Part shown: piece by piece, positions 12,738 to 23,700 of the stretch
Layout: every line of letters begins with the position of its first letter
How positions within the stretch are numbered: the first letter of the stretch is position 1
From: Enoplolaimus lenunculus
Taxonomy: Eukaryota > Nematoda > Enoplea > Enoplida > Thoracostomopsidae
DNA length: 64,000 nucleotides
Direction of reading: 5' to 3'
Assembly (NCBI GenBank): GCA_030248215.1
Contig: JASANG010003349.1
Coordinates: 56,621 to 120,620 of the forward strand
Position numbers and translations under genes: made by a program
The notes under the pieces: model-generated
What the model saw: only the letters and a program-made list of their open reading frames with translations
What the model was told of the DNA's origin: nothing
The model's database searches: none

Positions 12738-13007
12738 TTAACCCCTTCTCACATTGCGTTGCCTATTGGCAACTCAGCGCAGCGTATATACGTTAAATAA
12801 TATATATCGCACCGTGTTTAACAATTGCAACACGTATACATTGTACTAAATCACCACAAGACGTGAGAACCCCCTCGGGCTCGAGCGTCAAGCTCCTATA
12901 GCTGAGTGGTTATGGTATACGCCTCCCACTCCAGTCACTGGAGTTCGAATCCTAGCATAAAGTATGTCTCAGGGAAAATAGAAAATATTCAAGTGAGAAA
13001 GGGTTAA
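12738..13007 (+). mobile_element. TTAA-bounded tRNA-like miniature element, copy 2 (reference copy)
   Basis: The element begins TTAACCCCTTCTCACATTG and ends AAGTGAGAAAGGGTTAA, so the termini are inverted copies just inside TTAA. After the left end comes the short palindrome GTTGCCTATTGGCAAC, then a CGTATATAC/GTATACA stretch, then GAGCCCGA-type words and a tRNA-like segment with TAGCTGAGTGG (box A-like) and GTTCGAATCC (box B-like). The length, 270 bp with both TTAA sites, matches copy 4. No reading frame is present, so mobilisation would need enzymes from another element. Confidence 0.8.
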
Positions 13008-14518
13008 AAGAAAGCTCACGAGCAAGAAGCCATCACACTTTGTGCAGTAAATATTTTAAATTGCAACAGGAAAGTTTGGTTTTGGTGCATTTTGGGCCGT
13101 CAACGATATTCCTATATTTTTCTAGTGGTGTCGACTTACACCCCTAACGCAAGAGGCGTATACAACGGAGGCAAAGGGCGGATATATCACAGAAACTTCT
13201 TTTAAAAAAGCTCAAAAAACCCTACTTTACAGGATGTAGAATAATCTGTAGATGTCAAAAAATCTTCTCGCTCGATACGTTTGCTTGCAAACACTTACAA
13301 AATAGTCTTTCAAAATAGAATCCTGCCTACTGTCGTTGCCTTGACGTCCCTGTTCTCGCGTGCCTGCTACATTTTGAACGCAAATTTAACTTTTTTGAAA
13401 TTTGTATTGTTTTATATGGCATGGGTATTTTAATGCATCTCTCGCTATGGTCTTTCATTTTAATGTTTCGACATATGTTTGGAAATATATTCGTTTGTTC
13501 GTTTATTACTTTACTGGTATTATGCAAATATTTTGTACGACGCGTCCCAAAATTGATGTCTGTTTAAGACAATATACAATTTACATACTTGTTGAAATAG
13601 ACAATATACACATGAAGCAAACAGGCGTAGTCTTATGGAATAACAACATAAAGAAAACGTCAACAATCTTGTTGATATCCAAATCTGCTGAAACTCTGCC
13701 GAAGTACGTATATGGGGCGTTCCAGTTTTAATATATAAATGCGCTAGGAGCTGTGGCGAACTAAACATTTTTTAAGTCTAATCCGAGGTTAACTCTACTT
13801 TTAATACAGATTTCGGTAGAGTTAGTTTTCAGTTGGATTCAAACCTATTCCTAAATCCAAGCTTAAGATCGTAACGCCTAAACTAAACTACTAACTCAAA
13901 GACTCACTTTAGGGATAAATTCAAAGCTTGGGCCTATTGCTATCGTGCTTAAAAATGGGGCGTCCTTAAAAGTGACTCGTAATTTTAATAACAACCAAAA
14001 AGTAATCAAAGGCAAGGCAACGGAGAATCAACTGGTGGATTGGGATGTAATCCTCACTGGCCCCACGCACGGCCCATGCGGAAAATTTTAAAATGCAAAC
14101 AGTTCATCTGAAGCTCAATCTGTTTTCTAAACCGAAAACGTAAAAAATTTAAAGTATGAAAAAAATTGCTAAAATAAGCTAAAAATTGTAAAAATTCAAA
14201 CAAAAAAGTATCACCTCCTTCACCTTAAATTTCTGGATCCGAAAATGAATTTGGTATAAACAGCTTATTTGCTAGTATTCTACAGAATTTTGCTGGTAAT
14301 TTTAATTTTTTGAAAAATTCCATGAAAAAACATGGTTATTATTTTCCACGCAGTTTGCCGAAATTTCTTGCAAATTTGGACATGAAATGATCTGTGGAGG
14401 TCGTGAAAAACTCAAATATGCAAAAACTGCAAAATGGACAAAGGCTCTAAAATATTTCATTTTTAGCAATTATGTTTCACTAATGTTTGTTCTGCATTGC
14501 ATGTTTTAGTTTTTAATA

Positions 14519-14670
14519 GCTGGGTTTCTGAAATCTTGCTTAAGTATTTACTTAAGTTATACTTACGGCCAGTATTATGACAAGAAACTGACAGTTTTGC
14601 TTTAAAATAGTTAAGTAATTATTTAGCCTGTACTTAAGTGCTAACTCGTAAGGGTTTCGGAAACCCAGCC
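14519..14670. mobile_element. MITE with GGCTGGGTTTC ends, copy 2 (short)
   Basis: Shares inverted ends (GCTGGGTTTCTGAAA / TTTCGGAAACCCAGCC) and TTAAGTA words with the 362 bp copy at 1078. At 152 bp it is an internally shortened version with the middle missing. Confidence 0.7.
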
Positions 14671-15734
14671 AATATTATTATCGCTTATATATCGATTCTG
14701 GCCGACATTTCTCATGGTACAATTGTTTCATATTTTGTTTCTACTTTGTTCGTTAATCTGTTTTTTGAGTAGTTTATTTTATGTTGCATAAGCGTTATGT
14801 TGAAAAGTGTATTATCCTGGGGTGTTAACCTCGCATTGTGGAGTTAAAATTCTAAACCTTTTACACAGTACAGGCTAATTTGCATAGTTGGTTAAGCCAT
14901 AAGACTTTTACATTTTCCCACTAATTATTAGAGTTCCTTGCAATGTAATTTCTGTACTATATATAATTTTGACTGTGACGAAATCTGAATTAATTGTCTA
15001 TAAAACCACCGAAATAGATAAATGAATAGGTGTTGCCTATTGTTACTGTAATAGTTGAGTTGAAAATTGTCATTTTTATAAAGTTTTGCTTTGTACGCTG
15101 TCGGCTTTAGGGTATTCAGGCATAGAAAATTTAAAAACGTTTAGAAATTGGAACACTTAAAATTACTTAGCTAAAACGCTAATTAGTGTTTTGCCTATGC
15201 CAAGCCAACTATAATATTCAATGCATTATATTTTTATAACTATTGGTTTTGTCGGTGTATAACACCACGTTCCGTAGGGTTTTAGCTAACAAAAAGTTAA
15301 ATATGTATATAGTTCAGTATATTTGTAAAATAGAAGGATACTCGGTAATTCGCATAACTATTCCCATTATTACATTAGAGCTTATTGTCAAAAGCTGCGA
15401 CTGGGTTCAAGTTTCGCTCGATACGTGTAGTACCACTACCACTGGTATATATAATAGCTTTCAAATTTTGGCGTATTTAGGATATTAAGCCTTTGGCTAA
15501 GACTTATGTCTGGTTTAGCTTGGGTATGAGAAGACCACCATTTAGTGCTTAAATTTTTAGATCGATGGCGACAAAAATTTACAAATATCTGAAATGTCAA
15601 CTTTCTGTTGGAAACTTTTAAACAACCGTCGCACAGTAATACGCGTCGACTTCTATTTGCCTTTTTATTATTGCTCAACGCGCGATCAGTTAGTGATGCC
15701 CGTATTCGAAGTTTATCCCTTTCACTCATAGAGT

Positions 15735-15980
15735 ATTCTATGAGCAACTAAATACAATAATGTGCGAGCAATACACACTGTGAGCAGTGTTTAACATTTA
15801 TAACATATATGCGCAGTGCAAAGTTTCCACAAGACGTGAGAGCTTACTCGGGCTCGAGCGTCAAGTTCCTATAGCACAGTGTCATCGTAAACGCCTCTCA
15901 CCCGTGAGACAGGGGATCGAATCTTACCTTGAAATTACATCTCATATGAAATTGAAAATATTCACGTGAGGAAGGGTTAA
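15735..15980 (+). mobile_element. TTAA-bounded tRNA-like miniature element, copy 3 (diverged)
   Basis: The right end is CACGTGAGGAAGGGTTAA, and the interior keeps CTCGGGCTCGAGCGTCAAG followed by a tRNA-like stretch with a changed box B (GGATCGAATC). The left border is not clear and is given approximately. It is the most diverged of the four long copies. Confidence 0.55.
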
Positions 15981-16129
15981 CTTGTATTAAAATTATTACA
16001 CAGAGACTGGTTTGCGAATGTATATATAAAACAGGGCCGCAACAGTAGTATAAGCATATTCCTAAGGCGTAAGCGTAAGAATGAGCATATTACTTAAGTA
16101 TAAGCAAAAATACATCAAAAGCTTTTGAG

Positions 16130-16229
16130 TCGAATTTGACTCAGGCGGAGTCGAATTTTGACTCAGTTTGTGTAGTCCGGAAAAGCCTGTTTCGGAGAGA
16201 GTCAATTTGACTCAGCATTTTTTACAGTG
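16130..16229. mobile_element. MITE with CACYGCAAAAAATGG ends, copy 2 (left-truncated)
   Basis: Keeps the phrase GACTCAGTTTGTGTAGTCC, alternating GAGTC/GACTC words and the right terminus CATTTTTTACAGTG seen in the copy at 2331. The left half is missing. Confidence 0.55.
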
Positions 16230-17780
16230 TACTTATTAAGCAACCGCTTTTTAGTGTTTGTCAATGCTGTTTTACCATCAATGACATGACAGCGCTTTTT
16301 TAAAACGCGAAAATCGCTTTGTATTTTTGACTGTCTTAAGTCATATTAGAGATCACAATTCACTGGCTGGATCCGCCACTGCCGTTTTATTGCTTCTTGC
16401 ATTATGTTTGTATGTTTGTTTAGGTCTTTTTAGTTTCTTGCTAACAAGCGAGTCTCAGGGTTGTTTATAATTTCATTTTTAGTAAAATGTATTTGTTACA
16501 TATGTTAGTAAACAAAATTAGTTCGCTTCGTGTTCGTAAGCTTTGAGTCACTGCACACAAAGGTATGCAAACCAACCCTTTCCCTGAACTGGGAATATAC
16601 ACATTACGGATATAAAACGATCAGTCTACAAAGGTAAAAACAGTCTTGCGAGCTTTAGCAGCATCAGGTCAGATATCTAACCACACACATGAATTTTCAA
16701 ATTATATCCGATGCGGCAGCTTGCAACCAGAGATTTGTCTTCGGCTTCGATAGAATTTCAGGCAGATGTACTATCAATTTCGGCTGCAATTTTTCAAGAA
16801 ATTTTCTGAATACCAAATTTTAAACATTTAACTATTTCGTTTCACCTCCGGTTCAATCAAATTTTTCCTTCCGGCTCCGGCATTTTCAAGCCCCGTTTTG
16901 CACTGACATCGAATACAAAAGGATTAAACGGTAACCGATAGTAAACGAAATAACGGGAAACAAAACCTGAAACGGATGCCGATTTTTACAGGAAACGGAA
17001 ACGGATAACCGGTACACCCTGGGAATTGCGATTTTCACTGTAATCAGATATACGATTACACGATTTCCGGTCTTCGATTCGGTAAGTTTTTTCTCGATAA
17101 ACAGACCAAAATTTTACCGTAAACCTGTATTCGACTTCAGGACTTGGCACGTCGGATCCAACTTTATAAGGACTAGATCGGATATCAGTCTTCGCTCTTC
17201 ATGACTGATAAACATTCCGGCCCATGTTACTTTAAGTTGCGAACCAATTTTTTACGGGGCTACTTGAAGTAACCTTTAGCTGTTTACACTTAAAACTTTG
17301 GAGTAATGTTTCGGCTTACTTCAAGTAACCTTTAGTTTTTTACACTTAAAACTCAGGCTTTATGTTTCGGCTTAGGCTAGTTATTGAGCCGTTGCAATTC
17401 AAATTTCTTGGTACACCGCTGAGTTTTCGTAGCTACTTGGTTTATAAGGGCGAACTGTTTTAATGCATTACTATTTCCGATTGATATTTAATCACTAAGC
17501 TAGTACTGTTTTAGCCGCGCCAATCCGCTATGTGCTGTATGTTAGCTTTCATAAACTTCGTATAGAAACAAACAACCATTGTTCTCCGTTGTGCCACCGC
17601 ACTGGTTGCCATACAGCTTATTCTAAATTTTGATGCAGTGCTCTTCTCAGGGTGCTGTAATGATCTGTAGTCTTCGTCTAATTTGATTTGTTTTACAGTT
17701 TAGATTAATGTACCTTAAAGCATCGAAAAATTGCTGTTTTTCAGGAAATTACTTAAATAATTACTTAAATTTTTGTTAAA

Positions 17781-20762
17781 ATGGGGCGTAGCAAAGCTTG
17801 CACTACTGAAACTGCACCAAACGAAAAAAGTGTGACTAATGCACCTGACATCGAGGCCGACGCGTTTGCCGAACATTTAAAGATACTTTGCGTTGTGAAC
17901 ACAAATGAAACGCGAAGCGAATGGATGCAAAAAGCTGTTCAGGTCAGTTCTTATTGGATGTCTGGACGTTTCATCTCATTTTGGTTGCGGCTTATGTGTT
18001 TACAAAAGCCAATATGTGTCTTGGGCGTACACTGAACAAAGAACCATTTACTGCAGGGAATTGTTTTCGCCAATATTTTGGCATATTCGTAATCAGTGCA
18101 ACGCAACCTGGGAATTTCAAAAAAAGCATGTAAGCATGTGAGACATGCTTGTCCTGCTGGTGCATATAAAATATATGCAGTGCACATCATTGTTTTCGGT
18201 ATATGTGCACGTAAGTGTATGTAAAGCAAATGTTGCCCTGCCTATGCTTGTGCACATATACCGCTATAAGAAGTTGTTGCAATGACCGCATGGTGTAGTC
18301 TTAGCATGCTTGGCTCGAACGCAACAGGGCCGAGGTTCGACTCCGAGCGTGGTCATTAACTTTTGGGCAAAACTTCGAACAGGGGCCGTGCAGACCGTAT
18401 AGTGCCAACATGGAGATCCCATCGTGGTCACCATGTAAAGTAGGGATATATTAGTAGACATAGTTTAGGATATTGGGGTTGCTAGAGGACTGCGCGAATT
18501 CATCCAGTTGCAGCCGTAGCAAGGGATTCGATCTCCGATTTAATACAACGAAGCCCGTCGAACTCGCTAACAGAACTAACTGCGGTTAAGGTTTAATGAA
18601 GAACGAATACTACTATTAGTACGAACAAATACACAAGAAGTACACCTACCTTATATGGTGACCCGCGCGTTGGAAGTTAAAGCTTGCTCGGGTATCTGTA
18701 AGTTAGTTGTATTTCTTGTGTATTTGTTCGTATTAATGCTGGTATTCGTTCTTCATGAAACCTTAACCCTAGTTATTACTGTTAGCGAGTTCGACGGGCT
18801 TCGTAGTATTAAATCAGAGATTGAATCCCTTGTTACGGCTTTAATTGGATGAAGTCGCCCAGTTGAATAACAACCCCAATATTCTAAACTGTATACTGAC
18901 ATATCTCTTGTTTACAATTGTTTAGTATGCTTGCCGGCAGCATACAGTGGACATATACTCGACGAGAGGCGGGCTACGTGGCGCAGTGGTAACAGCGTCT
19001 GACTGACACGCAGTAGGTCGCCAGTTTGAAACCGCCCGTAACCCTCTTTTCCCGCTGCTTAGTTGAAGTATCTGAAGTCCCGTTTCCTACCTACACCGAG
19101 ATGCGGTCTATTCCATGACGCAATGGCAAATTGCCTCACTATGAACATGAACACGGTATCCAGTCGAAAATAGGGTGGACCGTGGAGGGACGACCTTGTT
19201 GGAAATTGGGGCCTGTAAGCATGTCAGACATGCTTGTCCTCGTGTATATGCTATTGCTTGTCATGGAGTATATGCAATATATGCAAATACACAATGTGTA
19301 GTATGCATCATTGTATTATAGTATGCTTGCCGGCAGCATACGGTTTACATACGTATGCTTGACGAAAAAAAAGTTGGAGATGCGGGCTACGTGGTGCAAT
19401 GGTAACAGCGTATGCCTGACACGCGGTAGATAGCAATTTTGAAACCACCCATAACTTGCTTTTCCAGCTGCTTAGTGGAAAGGTCTGAAGTTCCGGTTCC
19501 TGCCTAGACTGACAATGCATAATTCGACGATATTCCAAGGTTAATTTAGTGGTTTTTGCTCAAGTCTCTAATGAAAGAGCTAAGATAAACTGTGTACAGC
19601 TAGTGTATACGTACTACGTATGGCTTAGCTTGGTTGTTTTAGTTGTTCAGAGATGGCGAAATTCAATGTTCTGATGTATCAGAAGATGATGTTTTACAGT
19701 TAACCGAAAACGATTACTGCAAGTTTCATCATTATCTTTTCAATTCGTTCGACAACGATTGTTTAGCTTTCGCGCACGCTCAAAAAATCGGGCTGAAGTA
19801 AGCTGCGAACAATGTTATTTTACTATTTTTCAAAGTTAAAGATAAGTACGTACTTGTGTGGTAAAATTTGTTTCAGATCGAAGGTTTAAGAAAAAGAAGT
19901 ACAGAACATACACTTCTTTGAAATTTTTTAGATCGTATAAGCAAAATTGACCTAATCTTTTATTAAAGTACGTACGATCTTAACATGTGAACTATAGAAT
20001 ATCGCTAAATTAAATTGATTTTGTATAGGTGTTTATTAGTGGCTGTCCCTATTACCTCCGATTTATTGCTGTCAGTCACCTACTTATAATGTCTCGTGCG
20101 TTTAATTCGTATATCTTGGATTGTTTAATTTATTGTGTGTTTCTTTTTCATTTGGGTTATAGCTGGTATCTGGAAAGCTGCAAGCCCTGCTTCACAAGGA
20201 CTGGAGCATATGATGGAACAATTTCCAGAGCCTACCTGTTTAGCTGTTGTACATTGTCACTAATAAAATATCTATCTAACAAGTTTATGTTGTTTTTTAA
20301 CAACATATATTTTACCTTTACTCAATTGTCTTCTGTTCTTCAGGATTATGAGCCCAAAAGCTGTACTATATGCTGTGGAGAAGTCAAAGGTTATTGTTTT
20401 AATGTTTGCTATTAAAATGTTTTTTGTTATTTATACGTGTAAAATTACTTATATGTTAGCCAAAAAATATTATTATTGTGTTCGTCTGGTTTTTGTGCAA
20501 AGTAAGTATATATTATGCGTCGTTTTTATCGATCGATTGAAATTATCTTACTGTGTGCAATGAAATGATCATACATTTGTTGAGTAAATTAATGCGCCAA
20601 TAGTAGCGCCCCGCTACTTGAATTTTTGCGTTTGTGTGCAGTAAACACACATTCTGGTTTTCTAATTTCAAGCATTTTCCTCAAGACCTGTCTCATCCGC
20701 TATACTGCTGGGCCATGAAAGGCGTAGTGGCGACATGCTCAAATGTTGCACCGCGACTTAGA
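17781..20762 (+). CDS. topbp1: TopBP1 exons 1-4: N-terminus and BRCT0, start of BRCT1
   Basis: Exons 17781-17942, 19643-19797, 20344-20389 and 20673-20762. Exon 1 opens MGRSKACTTETAPNEKS, a polar leader, and then enters a BRCT-like fold (EHLKILCVVNTNETRSEWMQ). Exons 2-3 read VLQLTENDYCKF, HAQKIGLKIMSPKAVLYAV, which matches the human region with IKEND and LGCRIVGPQVV. Exon 4 gives HPLYCWAMKGVVATCSN, the junction into BRCT1. Exon 2 uses the acceptor TTTTAG at 19642; the AG eight bases further on would bring an immediate stop. The weak point is exon 3's donor, AAG|GTTATT. Confidence 0.88.
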
Positions 20763-23700
20763 GTAAGTGCACACATCTAAAATTTGGCTTGATTAAGTTT
20801 AAAAGTTCCTCGCACCAGGTTCCACCATAACTTCTCCAAGTATTCGACTCCTGTCCTTGCTGCTGCATTTAAGGGCGCAGGAACAGTAGTTTTGACTGTG
20901 TTGTGGCAAGTATTTAAAAAATTGTTTCAAAATGAATGTTTTTTTGCCAGTTTTCTAAAAAGTAGAATAGTAGTCCGGCGATGAAAATTACTTTAAATTC
21001 CGTTTTCTTTCCTGCAAAAAGTCAATGGGATGGGCGGTCTCAGTCAAAAAGCGAGACCGAGACTGAGACCGAGTCCCAAGTCCCAACCTACCGATATCGA
21101 GACTTTTGGTCTCGGTCCCGGTCAATTTTTAACTGTTACTGAAAATAGAAATAAGATTTTTCTAACAAAAGTTTGAATATTTGTATGGTTCAATTCATAC
21201 AATTAAACTAATAATTCGCCGTTGAACATTATTTTTTACTTTATTTATCACATAGGAACGGTGGCACAAGCTCAACGATTGAAAACTTTCACCACACTAT
21301 CACCAGCTCCAATTATAACAGACGTTGCGCGCATATGAATGAAAATGAACTTAAGCGGATTATATGCGACCATCAGTGCCAATATTAATGAAAACATTAC
21401 TTGGTGATCAACTCTTTGAAAGGCTCGTTCACTTTGCTTGTGCTGTGCAATTCTCCACGGCCATACCTAAGCTAACGCGTAAACAAGTACCCAATTTTAA
21501 GTGGTTCACGAATATATATTTAGTCCAAAATGCGAGCAAAACAATGTTACACCCTTTCTTCAACTCAAACTAGCTCAGCTAACAGCAGTTGTTCGTCGCG
21601 TTTTCACCTCTTTGGTCTTGATTTGCAAACCACCGAGACTCAGAAAAACCGAGACCGAGACCAGCGAAATACCGAGACCGAGACCGTCTTTCCTTGTGTA
21701 GTGAAACCTTGCTCCACATATGCACCAACTGCACAAATAACACAAGACTTTATACATATTATGTAAATCGCTTTATGAGGCATTTGAGTTATAAAATGTG
21801 CTAATATCAGTACAAATAGCATCAAACATACATTCATAGCTTTCGGACACCGGTTCATAGTACTTAATACTTTCGTCCACAATGTAAAAGTTTTCCTTGT
21901 ATAGAAACAATTTTGTTCATTGAGTTTTCTGGAGTCGTCCTTTATTTTTAGCAGATTGGTATGGTAACTACTGTGCATCTGAAAAGTTTTTCATTTTAGA
22001 CTGAAATAACCCAAAAGATAAGTTATATGGGTGGTTCTGTTTCAAAAGCGTTGTACGATAATTGTACGCATTTGGTGGCAGTTGAAGTTGGATCTGATAA
22101 ATATAAGGTAAACACCTATTCAACGTTTTCAGTGCTGCATTGGAATACTGTTATTATAGATAGAGGTTTATGTAGACTATTTTTGGTCCTTGAAATTTTG
22201 TACGAATGTGAACGTAAACCAAGGTTCCAACAGAACACCTACAAAAAATTGAATTGATTAGTGACATTATGAGAGTGAAGAAAATGAGGAAGAAATCGCA
22301 CTAGCTAAAGGCACGTTTCTAACTACTTTACTAAAAGTAAAACAATGATACGGTGTTAAAAAAGTTTAAATTCCGGTTCTTGCTTTGTTCTTGTTTTGGC
22401 AGAAAATTTAATTCCTGATTCTGTTGGAACCATTCCATAAACTACCGTTTAAACTAACTGAAGCTTTTGTTAATGTTTTTGCATTTGTACGGTAAATGAA
22501 TTTTTCGTGAAATTTTCAGATTTGTGCTCAAAAGAAATTGCCAGTCGTCTGCCCGGAATGGGTAACAACGGCATGGGATAAAGTGTCTTCCGCAGACGTG
22601 CAACTGAAAGCTATTCTAGAATTTTCAGCGACCGAAAAATCATTTATGAAACGATATATTTGCCCTCCGTTCAAAGGTTTGACCGTGTGTTGCTCTGGTT
22701 TTGATCAGCAACACCGAACTACAATAAAACGTGTGGTCGAGAAACATGGTTAGTTGAGTGAGGAGAACTTTTAACGGTTTGTGTTGGATTAAATTTGTTT
22801 TTACAACAATTAACGACATTTTCATGTTGGTGTCAGCCATTGATTGGCGAAGTTTGAAAATTAGCACGATGTTTTTCACATTGGATTTGACCTACTTTTG
22901 CAGAAATTTTAACTGGATTAGGCGCCGTAGATCGCTTGTATGATTAATGGTGGTCTATACTTGTCGTGCATCGCCGTTTGTCAACGCCCGTCACTTTAGT
23001 TGTTATAGAAGCCATCCACGTGTGCTATTGATCGCTCGCTTCCGTATCGAGGCCAAGAAATTCTGCTACATTCTTGGGCTGCACCCATAGGAACGTATTA
23101 ATTAGTGTGGTTAGATTGCTTGGTCAGGTGAACAGCAGAGTGGCAACAACGGTTTGCATTCGGGTTCGGCCAAAATTTGCGGTGCTGATTTTGATTTTTT
23201 TGACTTGAATCCACCAGTCGTACTGGGAGTACATGTATTGAGCGAAGCTCGAACGCATTTAAGCTAATATGCAAATTAGTTATTAGCTATCTATTCATTC
23301 ATTTATCGGTTTTGGATGTGTGGAAACAATTTATTCGGATTCCTCAGACCCAAAAACCATTCAGTAACCTAAATAATTAGTGAAATATTGCAAAAAGTTC
23401 TAGTTTAGGCTTATCAGTTACGCTAATATGCATATTAGCTATTAGCTAACTATTGAATCATCGGTTTTGAAGATTTGTAGACCATTTATTCAGATTCCTC
23501 GCACCCAAAAACGCTTTATTGCTGACATTAGATTGTTGTAACCTGAATAATCAGTGAAATAGCTAATAAACGGCTTAAAGTTTTAAAACACCAATGTGAG
23601 GTTAACACCCCTGGATGACGTTTTCAAATAAAAAAGTTTATCAAATTCGGTTCAGTGGTTCCTGACATTTTTTCGGACGGATGGACGGACCGACGGACAT

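Larger units (their letters stand above)
13008..17780. other. Repeat-rich intergenic DNA before TopBP1
   Basis: No gene is supported. Besides the listed elements, 14808-15005 is a diverged relic of the tandem-repeat element family (it shares TATCCTGGGGTGTTAACCTC with 46583 onward), 16060-16110 holds degenerate TTAGGC-like words, and 16720-17020 is a decayed CCGGAA-type stretch ending ACCGGTACACCCTGG. Open frames around 13400-13770 overlap on both strands, are AT-rich and show no family feature. Confidence 0.5.

Noticed and set aside
13327-13768. Overlapping open frames on both strands
   Set aside because: AT-rich, mutually overlapping, and without recognisable domains or splice partners.
18274-18355. 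A functional tRNA gene
   Set aside because: The acceptor ends pair, but the T stem and anticodon arm do not, so only a tRNA-like relic is claimed.
20029-20415. A 128-codon frame across TopBP1 intron 2 and exon 3, and a coding-like run near 20163-20250
   Set aside because: The BRCT0 sequence continues directly from exon 2 into 20344-20389 in another frame (KIGLK|IMSPKAVLYAV); adding the upstream run would break the phase and the homology.
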